Below, piece by piece: positions 19,304 through 28,365 of a DNA stretch of 64,000 nucleotides (its first letter is position 1; each line of letters begins with the position of its first letter). The notes under the pieces are model-generated. The model ran no database searches. It was not told where the DNA came from and was given only the letters and a program-made list of their open reading frames with translations. The DNA comes from Sphingomonas cannabina (GTDB lineage: Bacteria > Pseudomonadota > Alphaproteobacteria > Sphingomonadales > Sphingomonadaceae). Made by a program: the position numbers and the translations under genes. The stretch lies in NCBI RefSeq assembly GCF_021391395.1, contig NZ_CP090059.1, forward strand, positions 2,775,001 through 2,839,000. Reading direction: 5' to 3'.

Positions 19304-19347
19304 CGCGGAACCGTCACAGAGCCCGGTTAGGGCATCCCGAAAGGGGG

Positions 19348-19383
19348 AAAGCGCCGGACGCCAAGAGCGGCCGGCGCTTTTTT
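19348..19383 (+). terminator. Rho-independent terminator after the SapC gene
   Basis: AAAGCGCCGG (19348-19357) pairs with CCGGCGCTTT (19371-19380) and the sequence continues as T to 19383. A perfect 10-bp stem with six T in the tail is a strong intrinsic terminator. Confidence 0.93.
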
Positions 19384-19395
19384 GTTTTCGATTGC

Positions 19396-19475
19396 CGTCA
19401 TCCCGGCGAAAGCCGGGATCTCCCAAGGCTATAGTACGACAGCCGCCTGAGATCCCGGCTTTCGCCGGGATGACG
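19396..19475. repeat. Inverted repeat pair (type B)
   Basis: Two perfect 27-base arms (19396-19422 and 19449-19475), reverse complements of each other, enclose 26 bases. Each arm reads CGTCATCCCGGC-GAAA-GCCGGGATCTC and folds on itself as a GAAA-tetraloop hairpin. It nearly matches the pair at 8173-8251. Confidence 0.92.
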
Positions 19476-19510
19476 ATTTGATCCGGATCGGTCCAGATTC
19501 TGCCCGGAAT

Positions 19511-19622
19511 CCCCTCTCCCATTGGGAGCGGGAGTGGGAGGGTGAGGGCGACCATCGCTGGCCGCAGTCACCCTCACCCTCCCGCAGCTTCGCTGCTCCT
19601 TCCCTCTCCCAACGGGAGAGGG
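19511..19622. repeat. Inverted repeat pair (type C)
   Basis: The left arm begins CCCCTCTCCCATTGGGAG and includes GGGAGGGTGAGGG; the right arm, on the minus strand, begins CCCTCTCCCGTTGGGAG and includes GGGAGGGTGAGGG. The order of blocks is the same in both, so the arms are inverted copies with small differences. It fills the space between the type B pair and the tetR stop codon. Confidence 0.82.
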
Positions 19623-19632
19623 ACAGTGATGG

Positions 19633-20250
19633 CTAACCCGCCAGCTCGTCGATCTCACGCTCAATAACGGCGGTAATGTAATGGCCGAGCGGCTCCGTCT
19701 TCATGTCGGGATGAACGACCATGCGCGCCATCACGCCGAAGCCCTGCGCCAGGATGAAGTCGATCAGCGTCGCGCATTTGTCGGTCCGCTCCTTCGCCGG
19801 AGCGAGCGCGGCAAGCGCGGCCGACAGGTTCCGGCGGATACGCGCGTCCATCGTGCGCATGATCGCCGCGACGCGCTCGTTGCGGCCGGCCTCGGCCAGG
19901 ATCTCGGTCATCATCCGGCACTTCTCGGCCGTGTCGTCGACCGAGCCGAACCGCTTGATCCAGCTGCGGATCGCCGGGAGATCGCCCTTGGCGACGGCCT
20001 GGGCGAGGACATCCTCCTCGATCCATTCCGCGACCCCTTCCTCGCAAATGGCGGCGATCACGTCCTCCTTGCTCTCGAAGTCGCGGTAGATCTGGCCGAC
20101 CTTGATTCCCGACGCCGCGGCGATCTGCGCGACGCCGGTGCGGTGAAAGCCATGCTCGATGAAAAGCGCCCGTGCCGTCTCGATCACATGCCGGCGCCGC
20201 ACGTCGGCCCGGCTCGCACGCGCCGCATTCTCGACGAGCGCCGTGTTCAT
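19633..20250 (-). CDS. TetR/AcrR-family repressor of the adjacent RND pump
   Basis: A 205-residue regulator with the N-terminal helix-turn-helix region typical of TetR proteins (HVIETARALFIEHGFHRTGVAQIAAASGIKVGQIYRDFESKEDVI, about residues 21-65) and an all-helical ligand domain. It is transcribed away from the RND efflux genes across a 106-base gap holding a 16-bp near-palindrome at 20314-20329, the expected arrangement for a local repressor released by a pump substrate. GGAGGG precedes the start. The ligand cannot be predicted. Confidence 0.92.
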   Translation of the reverse strand: MNTALVENAARASRADVRRRHVIETARALFIEHGFHRTGVAQIAAASGIKVGQIYRDFESKEDVIAAICEEGVAEWIEEDVLAQAVAKGDLPAIRSWIKRFGSVDDTAEKCRMMTEILAEAGRNERVAAIMRTMDARIRRNLSAALAALAPAKERTDKCATLIDFILAQGFGVMARMVVHPDMKTEPLGHYITAVIEREIDELAG

Positions 20251-20313
20251 CTGTATCTTTCCCTCCGGCTTGACAACGACCCTGCCGGCGGACTAGTCGG
20301 CGCCGACACACAA

Positions 20314-20336
20314 GTGAATGATCGTTCACATATAAT
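20314..20336 (+). promoter_or_regulatory. Operator and -10 element of the RND efflux promoter
   Basis: GTGAATGATCGTTCAC (20314-20329) is a 16-base palindrome with one mismatched pair, close to TetR/AcrR operators that contain TGAA-N-GATC-N-TTCA. It is followed at 20331-20336 by a perfect TATAAT. The operator would lie between the -35 and -10 positions, so a bound repressor would exclude RNA polymerase. The -35 region is poor. Confidence 0.75.
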
Positions 20337-20356
20337 CACAGCCTGCAGGTAAGTCC

Positions 20357-21601
20357 ATGAAAAATATCGCTTCCGCGATCGGAATCACGTTGCTGCTCGC
20401 AGGCTGTGGTGGTGCACCGCAGCAACCGCCGTCCGGTCCGCCCCAGGTCGGAGTCGTGACGGTGCGCGAGGAGCCGGTGACGCTCAGCACCGAGCTGCCG
20501 GGCCGCACCAGCGCCTATGAGACCTCGGACGTGCGTCCGCAGGTCAACGGCATCATCCTCGCCCGCCTGTTCGAGGAAGGCGACTATGTGCGTGCGGGGC
20601 AGCCGCTCTACCGCATCGATCCCAAGCCCTATGAGGCGCAGGTCGCCAACGCGCGCGCTAGCCTCGCCCGGGCGCGGGCGGCGATCGCCTCGTCGCAGGC
20701 GCTCGCGCGGCGCTACGGCGAGCTGGTCAAGATCAACGCCATCTCCCGCCAGGATGCGGAAAACGCGATCACCAGCGCCCAGCAGGCGCAGGCCGATGTC
20801 GCAGCGCAGCAGGCGGCATTGCGCAGCGCCGAGATCGATCTCGGCCGCACCACCATCCGCGCGCCGATCTCGGGCCGGATCGGCCGCTCCGCCTTCACCA
20901 CCGGCGCGCTGGTCTCGGCCGCGCAGGCCGATGCGCTCGCGGTCATCCAGCGGCTCGACCCGATCTACGTCGATATCCAGCAATCGAGCGCCGACCTACT
21001 CAAGTTGCGCCAGCAGATCATGTCGGGTGAGCTCGCCTCCGGCGGCAACGCACGCGTGCGGCTGAAGCTCGAGGACGGCTCGACCTATCCGGTCGAGGGC
21101 ACGCTCAAGTTCACCGACGTGACGGTCGATCCGACGACCGGCAGCCAGGTGATCCGCGCGGTCTTCCCGAACCCGCGCGGCCTGCTGCTGCCGGGGATGT
21201 ATGTTCGTGCCGAGCTGGTCCAGGGCATCAAGTCCAACGGCATGCTGGTGCCGCAGCGCGGCGTGACGCGCGACGAAAAGGGCAATGCCACCGCGCTGGT
21301 GGTCGGCGCCGACGGCAAGCTCCAGCCGCGCACGCTCACCGCGCCGCGGACGGTCGGCCAGAACTGGCTCGTCACTGCGGGCCTCAAGCCCGGCGACCGC
21401 GTGGTCGTCGAGGGCGCGCAGAACCTCCAGCCCGGCACGCCGGTCAAGGCCGTTCCCTTCCAGGAGAACGCCGGCAACCAGGCGCCGGGCGGCCAGCAGC
21501 CGCAGGGCGCCGCGCCGGCGGGCGAGGCTCAGAATGGTCAGGCCCAGAACGGTCAGGCTCCGGCCAATCAGCCGCAAGGCAACCAGACACAGGCGAAGTA
21601 A
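20357..21601 (+). CDS. RND efflux periplasmic adaptor lipoprotein (AcrA/MexA type)
   Basis: Membrane-fusion subunit that joins the inner-membrane pump to the outer-membrane channel. The 414-residue protein starts with a lipoprotein signal (lipobox LLLAGC, Cys17). Then come beta-barrel and lipoyl pieces (ELPGRTSAYETSDVRPQVNGIILARLFEEGDYVRAGQPLYRIDP), an alpha-helical hairpin of about residues 95-165, and the second lipoyl half (IDLGRTTIRAPISGRIGRSAFTTGALV). The C terminus is a Gln/Asn/Gly/Ala-rich low-complexity tail of about 45 residues, longer than in AcrA. It is the first gene of a three-gene unit and is separated from the permease by six bases. Confidence 0.95.
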   Translation: MKNIASAIGITLLLAGCGGAPQQPPSGPPQVGVVTVREEPVTLSTELPGRTSAYETSDVRPQVNGIILARLFEEGDYVRAGQPLYRIDPKPYEAQVANARASLARARAAIASSQALARRYGELVKINAISRQDAENAITSAQQAQADVAAQQAALRSAEIDLGRTTIRAPISGRIGRSAFTTGALVSAAQADALAVIQRLDPIYVDIQQSSADLLKLRQQIMSGELASGGNARVRLKLEDGSTYPVEGTLKFTDVTVDPTTGSQVIRAVFPNPRGLLLPGMYVRAELVQGIKSNGMLVPQRGVTRDEKGNATALVVGADGKLQPRTLTAPRTVGQNWLVTAGLKPGDRVVVEGAQNLQPGTPVKAVPFQENAGNQAPGGQQPQGAAPAGEAQNGQAQNGQAPANQPQGNQTQAK

Positions 21602-21607
21602 CCGGCC

Positions 21608-24600
21608 ATGTCACGCTATTTCATCGACCGGCCCATCTTCGCGTGGGTCATCGCCATCATCCTGATGCTGGGCGGCGTGCTCGCGCTGCGCAGCCTGCCG
21701 ATCGAGCAGTTCCCGACGATCGCGGCGCCGGCGGTGACCATCACCGCCACCTACCCCGGCGCCGACGCGGAGACGATGGAACGAACGACGACGCAGATCA
21801 TCGAGCAGCAGCTCAAGGGCATCGATCACCTGCGCTACTTCTCGTCGTCGTCCTCCTCGTCCGGCAGCGCGACGATCACCCTCACCTTCGAGCAGGGGAC
21901 CAACCCCGACATCGCTCAGGTGCAAGTGCAGAACAAGATCCAGGCAGCGACCTCGCTGCTGCCGCAGGAGGTGCAGCGCCAGGGCGTCCAGGTGCAGAAG
22001 TCGTCGGCCGCCTTCCTGCTGATCGTCGGCCTTTATTCCGAGGACGGCTCGCACAACTCGGTCGACCTCGCCGACTATGTCATCTCGCGCTTTCAGGATC
22101 CGATCAGCCGCGTCAACGGCGTCGGCTCGCTCCAGACCTTCGGCGGCCAATATGCGATGCGCGTCTGGGTCGATCCGATCAAGCTGGCCAACTACAGCCT
22201 GACCATCGGCGACATCAGCAACGCGTTGCAGGCGCAGAATGCGCAGGTTTCCGCCGGCCAGATCGGCGCGCCGCCCGCGCCCAAGGAGCAGATGCTGAAC
22301 GCGACCGTCTCGGTCCAGTCGCGCCTGCAGACGCCCGAACAGTTCGGTGCGATCCGCCTCAAGACCTCGTCCGACGGCGCGGTCGTGCGGCTGCGCGACG
22401 TCGCGCGCCTCGAGCTCGGGGCGGAAGTCTACGGTTTCGCTCCGCTCTACAACGGCAAGCCTGCGTCGGGTTTCGCGGTGATGCTGGCGCCGGGCGCCAA
22501 CGCGCTCAACACGGTCGACGCGGTGAAGGCCGAGGTCGAGCAGATCGCCAAGCAGTTCCCGTCGGACATCAAGGTGGTCTACCCGCTCGACAGCACGCCC
22601 TTCATCCGGCTGTCGATCGAGCAGGTGGTCGAGACGCTGGTCGAGGCGGTGGTCCTCGTCTTCCTCGTCATGTTCCTGTTCCTGCAGAACTGGCGGGCGA
22701 CGCTGATCCCGACGATCGCGGTGCCGGTGGTGCTGCTCGGCACCTTCGCGGTGATGTCGATCGCGGGCTATTCGATCAACACGCTGACCTTGTTCGGCAT
22801 GGTGCTCGCCATCGGCCTGCTGGTCGACGACGCGATCGTCGTCGTCGAGAACGTCGAACGCCTGATCCAGGACGAGGGGCTCAGTCCCAAGGACGCCGCG
22901 CGCAAGTCGATGGACGAGATCACCGGCGCGCTGGTCGGCATCGCCGCGGTGCTGTCCGCGGTGTTCCTGCCGATGGCCTTCTTCGGCGGCTCGACCGGCG
23001 TGATCTACCGCCAGTTCTCGATCACCATCGTCTCGGCGATGGCGCTGTCGGTAATGGTCGCGCTGATCCTGACCCCGGCGCTGTGCGCCACCATCCTGAA
23101 GCCGCACGATCCCAACAAGCACGAGGGCAACGGCCCCCTCGCCCGCTTCTTCCGTTGGTTCAACGACTGGTTCGATCGCGGCCGCCACAGGTACGACAAG
23201 GGCGTGCGCGGCACCACGCGCAGCTGGAAGCGCTCGGCGCTGGTCTATCTGCTGATCGTGGTGGGCATGGGCACGCTGTTCTATCGGCTGCCGACCAGCT
23301 TCCTGCCCGAAGAGGATCAGGGATGGCTGATGGCGATGGTCCAGGGCCCGTCGGGCGCGACGCTGCCGCGCACGGAAAAGGCGCTGGACGTGGTGCGCGA
23401 CCATTTCCTCAAGGACGAGAAGGCGAACGTCACAGGCATCTTCACGGTCGCCGGCTTCTCCTTCGCCGGCCAGGGGCAGAACGCCGGCATCGCCTTCATC
23501 CAGCTCAAGGACTGGAAGGATCGCAAGGGTGCGCAGAACTCGGCGCAGGCGATCGCCGGGCGCGCGATGGGCAGCTTCATGCAATATAAGGACGCGATGA
23601 TGTTCGCGTTCCTGCCGCCCGCGGTGCAGGAGCTCGGCAACGCCACCGGCTTCGACACATGGCTCGTCGACCGCTCAAACCTCGGCCATGCGCAACTCAC
23701 CCAGATGCGCAACATGATGCTCGGGATGTCGATGCAGGAGAAACGCGTGGCGCAGGTGCGCCCGATGAGCCTGGACGACGCGCCGCAGCTCAAGGTCAAC
23801 GTCGACCAGGACAAGGCCGGCGCGCTCGGCCTCGACCTCGCCGCGATCAACACGACGATTGCAACCGCCTGGGGCGGGGCCTATGTCAACGACTTCATCG
23901 ACCGCGGCCGCGTGAAGCGCGTTTACCTCCAGGCGGACGAGCCCTATCGCCAGTCGCCCGAGAGCATCGGCGACCTCTATGTGCGCGGGGCGAGCGGGAC
24001 GATGGCGCCGTTCACCGCCTTCTCCGATCTCAGCTGGGTCAATGGGCCGGTGCAGCTCACCCGCTACAACGGCCAGCCCGCGCTCCAGCTTCAGGGCGGC
24101 GCGGCACCCGGCGTCAGCACCGGCGACGCGATGACGGCGATGGAGGGCATCCATGCCAAGCTACCGCCCGGCACCGCGCTCGACTGGACCGGCCTCTCCT
24201 ATGAGGAGCGGCTGTCGGGAAGCCAAGCGCCCGCGCTCTATGGCCTGTCGCTGCTGATCGTGTTCCTGTGCCTCGCCGCGCTCTACGAGAGCTGGTCGGT
24301 GCCGATCGCGGTCCTGCTGGTGGTGCCGCTGGGCGTGCTCGGCGCGCTGCTCGCGGCGACGCTGACGGGACTCAACAACGACATCTACCTCCAGGTCGGC
24401 CTGATCACGACGATCGGCGTCTCGGCCAAGAACGCGATCCTGATCGTCGAGTTCGCGGAGGAACGCGTGCGCGCCGGCTGGACCGCGTTCGACGCGGCGA
24501 TGGAGGCGGCACGGCTGCGCTTGCGACCGATCCTGATGACCAGCTTCGCCTTCGTGTTCGGCGTGCTGCCGCTCGCGATCACCACCGGCGCGGGTGCCGG

Positions 24601-24793
24601 CGGCCAGAACGCGATCGGCCGTGCGGTGGTCGGCGGCATGTTGTCGGCGACGGTGCTGGCGATCTTCTTCGTGCCGATGTTCTTCGTGGTGGTGAGCCGG
24701 CTGTTCGGCCACGGCCAAGTCGACAAGCGAACCAGCCCGCCCGAAGGCGAGCCCCGGCCCAATGATGGCGGCGTCGCGCCGCAGGGAGCCTGA
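21608..24793 (+). CDS. RND multidrug efflux permease (AcrB/MexB type, HAE1)
   Basis: Inner-membrane trimeric proton-drug antiporter. The 1061-residue protein has the 12-helix, two-large-loop layout of HAE1 transporters. The proton-relay aspartates fall at D407 and D408 in [18 protein letters not shown], the same numbers as in E. coli AcrB. The [17 protein letters not shown] motif follows the sixth span and the second-half signature [20 protein letters not shown] is present. Substrates are probably hydrophobic or amphiphilic drugs, detergents or solvents. It has a short acidic/Pro-rich C-terminal tail. The outer-membrane factor starts five bases downstream. Confidence 0.97.
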   Translation: MSRYFIDRPIFAWVIAIILMLGGVLALRSLPIEQFPTIAAPAVTITATYPGADAETMERTTTQIIEQQLKGIDHLRYFSSSSSSSGSATITLTFEQGTNPDIAQVQVQNKIQAATSLLPQEVQRQGVQVQKSSAAFLLIVGLYSEDGSHNSVDLADYVISRFQDPISRVNGVGSLQTFGGQYAMRVWVDPIKLANYSLTIGDISNALQAQNAQVSAGQIGAPPAPKEQMLNATVSVQSRLQTPEQFGAIRLKTSSDGAVVRLRDVARLELGAEVYGFAPLYNGKPASGFAVMLAPGANALNTVDAVKAEVEQIAKQFPSDIKVVYPLDSTPFIRLSIEQVVETLVEAVVLVFLVMFLFLQNWRATLIPTIAVPVVLLGTFAVMSIAGYSINTLTLFGMVLAIGLLVDDAIVVVENVERLIQDEGLSPKDAARKSMDEITGALVGIAAVLSAVFLPMAFFGGSTGVIYRQFSITIVSAMALSVMVALILTPALCATILKPHDPNKHEGNGPLARFFRWFNDWFDRGRHRYDKGVRGTTRSWKRSALVYLLIVVGMGTLFYRLPTSFLPEEDQGWLMAMVQGPSGATLPRTEKALDVVRDHFLKDEKANVTGIFTVAGFSFAGQGQNAGIAFIQLKDWKDRKGAQNSAQAIAGRAMGSFMQYKDAMMFAFLPPAVQELGNATGFDTWLVDRSNLGHAQLTQMRNMMLGMSMQEKRVAQVRPMSLDDAPQLKVNVDQDKAGALGLDLAAINTTIATAWGGAYVNDFIDRGRVKRVYLQADEPYRQSPESIGDLYVRGASGTMAPFTAFSDLSWVNGPVQLTRYNGQPALQLQGGAAPGVSTGDAMTAMEGIHAKLPPGTALDWTGLSYEERLSGSQAPALYGLSLLIVFLCLAALYESWSVPIAVLLVVPLGVLGALLAATLTGLNNDIYLQVGLITTIGVSAKNAILIVEFAEERVRAGWTAFDAAMEAARLRLRPILMTSFAFVFGVLPLAITTGAGAGGQNAIGRAVVGGMLSATVLAIFFVPMFFVVVSRLFGHGQVDKRTSPPEGEPRPNDGGVAPQGA

Positions 24794-24798
24794 TTGCA

Positions 24799-26229
24799 AT
24801 GACCAAGCCGCTTCTCGCTCTCCTGATGGGCGCGACGATGCTCACCGGATGCAATCTCGCGCCCAAATACGCCCGTCCCGCCAGCCCGGTCCCGCCGGCG
24901 CTGCCGGAGGGCGGTGTTTATCCGCGCGCCGCGTCCGACGCGCCGGACGTCACCGCGATCGGTTGGCGGGACTTCTTCCTCGACCCGCGGCTGCGGCAGG
25001 TGATCGAGACGGGCCTCGACAACAACCGCGACCTGCGCGTGGCGGCGGCGAATGTGCTGCAGGCGCGGGCGCAGCTGCGCACGCAGCGTGCCGACCAGGT
25101 GCCGACGACCACGGTGACGGGCAGCGGCACCTATACGAACAACATCCAGGGTGCGGGTGCCGGAGCAGGCGCGGGCGCAGGTGCCGGCGCGACTTCGTCG
25201 AACCTCGAATTCTACTCGCTGAACGCCGGCTTCTCCGCCTTCGAGCTCGATCTGTTCGGCCGCATCCGCAACTTGACGCGGGCGGCGCAGGAGCAGGTGT
25301 TCGCCAGCGAGGAGGCGCAGCGCTCGACGCGGATCAGCCTGATCGCGGAGATCGCCACCGCGTGGCTCACCCTCGCCTCCGACCAGGAGCAGCTCCGCCT
25401 CTCGCGCGACACGCTGCGCACCTTCGAGGAGACGTTCCGCCTCACCCGCGAGCAGTTCCGCGTCGGCGTCGGTTCGGAGCTCGAGGTGCGGCAGGCGGAG
25501 ACCAACTACCAGTCCGCCCGCAACGACATCGCGACGCTGGAGACCCGCATCGCGCAGGACCAGAACGCGCTCAACCTGCTGGTCGGCACTACCGTGCCCG
25601 CCGAGCAGCTCCCGACCAGCCTCGGCGCGGAGCCGGTCACACGCGACGCATTGCCTGCCAACCTGTCGTCGGAGGTGCTGCTGCGCCGTCCCGACGTGCT
25701 GCGCGCCGAGCATCAGCTGATCGCCGAGAACGCCAATATCGGCGCGGCGCGCGCCGCCTTCTTCCCGACGATCTCGCTGACCACGACGATCGGCACGATC
25801 GGCACCGCGCTGTCGAGCCTCTTCTCGGGCGGCAGTTTCACCTACAATGCGCAGCCGAGCGCGTCGCTGCCGCTGTTCGACGGCGGACGCCGGGCGGGCA
25901 ACCTCGACTATGCCAAGGCGTCGCAGCAGGTGGCGGTCGCGACCTATGAGAAGGCGATCCAGACCGCCTTCCGCGAGGTCTCCGACGCGCTCGCCCAGCG
26001 CGGCAAGATCGGCGACCAGCTCTCGGCGCAGACCGCGCGGGTCGAGGCGGCGCAGGTCGCCGCGCGGCTGTCCGATGCACGCTTCCGGGCGGGCGTCGAT
26101 TCCTTCCTCACCACCCTCGACGCGCAGCGCACCGCCTATGCGACCCAGCAGCAGCTCGTGACGACGCGGTTCACCCAGGCGAGCAACCTGGTCGAGCTCT
26201 ATCGTTCGCTGGGCGGCGGGCTGAACTGA
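24799..26229 (+). CDS. Outer-membrane efflux lipoprotein (NodT/OprM type)
   Basis: TolC-like exit duct of the RND pump. The 476-residue protein has a lipobox (MLTGC, Cys18), the family start NLAPKYARP, and two OEP repeats (about residues 55-245 and 265-465) ending SNLVELYRSLGGGLN. Between helix and barrel segments of the first repeat, residues 118-131 are a pure Gly-Ala alternation encoded by a GC-rich near-repeat, which I do not recall in OprM and which probably varies in length by slippage. It is the last gene of the adaptor-permease-channel operon and is followed by an inverted repeat. Confidence 0.95.
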   Translation: MTKPLLALLMGATMLTGCNLAPKYARPASPVPPALPEGGVYPRAASDAPDVTAIGWRDFFLDPRLRQVIETGLDNNRDLRVAAANVLQARAQLRTQRADQVPTTTVTGSGTYTNNIQGAGAGAGAGAGAGATSSNLEFYSLNAGFSAFELDLFGRIRNLTRAAQEQVFASEEAQRSTRISLIAEIATAWLTLASDQEQLRLSRDTLRTFEETFRLTREQFRVGVGSELEVRQAETNYQSARNDIATLETRIAQDQNALNLLVGTTVPAEQLPTSLGAEPVTRDALPANLSSEVLLRRPDVLRAEHQLIAENANIGAARAAFFPTISLTTTIGTIGTALSSLFSGGSFTYNAQPSASLPLFDGGRRAGNLDYAKASQQVAVATYEKAIQTAFREVSDALAQRGKIGDQLSAQTARVEAAQVAARLSDARFRAGVDSFLTTLDAQRTAYATQQQLVTTRFTQASNLVELYRSLGGGLN

Positions 26230-26252
26230 TCGCCGCGACGACCCTATCCTTT

Positions 26253-26345
26253 GTCATTCCCGCGAAGGCGGGAATCCATTGTCGCTGCAGTTGGTGAGAC
26301 TCACGACGGCCAGCCAGAATGGATTCCCGCCTTCGCGGGAATGAC
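26253..26345. repeat. Inverted repeat pair (type B, GTCATTCCCGC subtype)
   Basis: Two perfect 28-base arms (26253-26280 and 26318-26345) enclose 37 bases. Each arm starts GTCATTCCCGCGAAGGCGGG and ends AATCCATT, so it contains its own hairpin. It is the same design as the pairs at 8173 and 19396 but with a distinct core, and lies 23 bases after the efflux operon. Confidence 0.92.
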
Positions 26346-26425
26346 GTGGAAGGGAGGCCGCGCTCAAGCTACGGCACTCCGGGTTGATAGTTGCGAAAGC
26401 GGAGTCTTGATCTAGGCTCCGGCGC

Positions 26426-27952
26426 GTGACCTTCTTCGAGAGCCTCCTCGCGCTGATGCTGGTGGCGGTCCTGCTGCTGCAGGTCTCGCGCAGGCTCGGA
26501 CTCCCCTACCCCACGCTGCTCGCCGCCGCGGGAGTCGCGGTCGGCATGATCCCGGGCGCGCCGTCGATCCTGATCGCGCCGGAAACCGCGCTCGCGCTGT
26601 TCCTCGCGCCGGTGCTGATCGATGCCGCATACGACTACCCGATCGGCGCCGCACGCAAGCTGCTGGCGCCGCTTGTCGTCTATGCCGTCGTTGCGGTGAT
26701 CGTGACGGCGCTGGCGGTCGCCGGCATCGGCGTCGGGATGCTCGGCCTGCCGCTCGCCGCCGCGCTGACCCTGGGTGCGATCGTCGCGCCGCCCGATGCC
26801 GCCGCGGCGACGGCGGTCCTCGTCAACCTGCCGGTCGCGCGCCGCATCGACGCGCTGCTCAAGGGCGAGAGCCTGTTCAACGACGCGACCGCGCTGCTGC
26901 TGTTCACCGCCGCGCTGACCGTGCAGCAGCGCGGCGGGCTCGATGGCGGCACGGCCGCGCAGCTCGCCCTCGCCGCGCCGGGCGGCATCCTGTTCGGCAT
27001 CGCCTATGGCTGGCTCGTCTCGCGGCTGCAGCCGCTGGTCGGCAATACCGTGGGCGCGACGTTGCTCCAGTTCGTCCACGCCTTCCTCACCTGGATCATC
27101 GCCGAGCATCTGCACCTGTCCGCCGTCCTCGCCGTGGTGGCGAGCGCGATGACGATCGCTTCCCGTGCCAGGGCGAGCGATTCCCCGCGGATGCGCGTCC
27201 ATTCCTTCGCGGTGTGGACGACCGTGGTTTTCCTGCTCAACGTCCTCGCCTTCCTGCTGATGGGCCTGCAGGCGCGGCGCATCGTGGCGGCGATGGACGC
27301 CGCCGAATTCGCCCGCGCCGCCTGGTTCGCGGGCGCGGTGGTGCTGGCGGCGATCGTGGTGCGGCTGGTGATCTCGTTCGGCTATCGCTGGGCAGTCACC
27401 CCTCGCCACGGCGAGGAGACCGAGCGTCTTTCCCGCGCCGAAACCTTCCTGCTCGGCTGGACGGGAATGCGAGGTCTCGTCACCCTCGCCACCGCCTTCG
27501 CGCTTCCGGCCGACTTTCCCGAGCGCAACACCGTCGTCCTTGCCGCCTTCGCGGTCGTGCTGGTGACGCTGGTCGTGCAGGGAGCCACCCTCGCGCCCTT
27601 CATCCGCTTCTTCGGCATCAGCCGCACCGCCGAGGCCGAGAACGAGATCGTCCAGGCGCGCATCGCCCTCGCCGGCGCCGCGCTCGAACGGCTCGAGGAC
27701 GAGCCCGGCGAAGAGGCTGGGCAGTTGCGCGATCTCTACGAGCAATTCCGCGACGGCCGGCGCAGTTCGCCGTCGCTCGATCGCCGCCAAGGCCTAGCGC
27801 TCGCGGCAGTGCTCGCCCAGCGCGAGCGGCTCGACCGCCTGCGCGCCGAGAACCGCGTCGGCGCCGATGCCTATCTCCAGCTCCAGGAGGAGCTCGACTG
27901 GAAGCAGCTCTCGGTGGCGAGCGACGACGAGCGGCGTATCGCCGAGAGCTGA
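26426..27952 (+). CDS. CPA1-family Na+(K+)/H+ antiporter (NhaP-like)
   Basis: A 508-residue inner-membrane cation/proton exchanger with about 12 membrane spans over residues 1-400. Core motifs are LFLAPVLIDAAYDYP, IVAPPDAAAATAVL (the transport aspartate region, D124), and GESLFNDATALLLF with the N152-D153 pair of the ND-type exchange site. FLLGWTGMRGLVTLATAFALP corresponds to the conserved WxGxRG segment. A cytoplasmic helical domain of about 110 residues follows. The start is GTG at 26426; there is no nearby in-frame ATG. It probably serves pH or salt homeostasis. Confidence 0.93.
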   Translation: MTFFESLLALMLVAVLLLQVSRRLGLPYPTLLAAAGVAVGMIPGAPSILIAPETALALFLAPVLIDAAYDYPIGAARKLLAPLVVYAVVAVIVTALAVAGIGVGMLGLPLAAALTLGAIVAPPDAAAATAVLVNLPVARRIDALLKGESLFNDATALLLFTAALTVQQRGGLDGGTAAQLALAAPGGILFGIAYGWLVSRLQPLVGNTVGATLLQFVHAFLTWIIAEHLHLSAVLAVVASAMTIASRARASDSPRMRVHSFAVWTTVVFLLNVLAFLLMGLQARRIVAAMDAAEFARAAWFAGAVVLAAIVVRLVISFGYRWAVTPRHGEETERLSRAETFLLGWTGMRGLVTLATAFALPADFPERNTVVLAAFAVVLVTLVVQGATLAPFIRFFGISRTAEAENEIVQARIALAGAALERLEDEPGEEAGQLRDLYEQFRDGRRSSPSLDRRQGLALAAVLAQRERLDRLRAENRVGADAYLQLQEELDWKQLSVASDDERRIAES

Positions 27953-28111
27953 TCGCCGACATCGCCGCCACATCCGTCGCAGGTCGTCGCGCATCGCGCA
28001 CCGTTGGTCGCTCCCGGGATGGCGGGCGAGCTCCCGGCGAGTTCCTCTTCCGCTGGGGGTGACCATGCGTACCGGCCTCAGAGACCGGACGCGCTTGAAG
28101 GGATGTGACAT

Positions 28112-28360
28112 ATGCGTTTCCGACCCATCATGCTGGCGAGCCTGGGCGCGCTCACGCTCGCGGCTTGCGCCAAGGAGGAACAGGTCGCGTCGGCGCCGCC
28201 GCCACCGCCCGGAGCGGTTCCGGGCAGCACCGCGGCGGACCGCGACGGCGACGGCATCGTCGACGGCTATTACACCGCCGACGGCATCTATCATCCCAAC
28301 GCCGCGCCGGCCCTGCCGCCGCCTCCGCCGGCACCGACCCGTCTGGGAGAACGGGGCTGA
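28112..28360 (+). CDS. Small proline-rich lipoprotein
   Basis: An 82-residue protein with a lipoprotein signal (MRFRPIMLASLGALTLAAC, Cys19). The mature part has two poly-proline runs on either side of DRDGDGIVDGYYTADGIYH, a stretch resembling a calcium-binding DxDxDG loop. It ends five bases before the L,D-transpeptidase start, so the two are probably co-transcribed; an envelope role beside peptidoglycan cross-linking is an inference from that. No family name can be given. Confidence 0.82.
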   Translation: MRFRPIMLASLGALTLAACAKEEQVASAPPPPPGAVPGSTAADRDGDGIVDGYYTADGIYHPNAAPALPPPPPAPTRLGERG

Positions 28361-28365
28361 CCACC

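Noticed and set aside
8173..26345. Repeated hairpins as a CRISPR array.
   Set aside because: The copies are kilobases apart, occur as inverted pairs, and have no regular spacers or cas genes.
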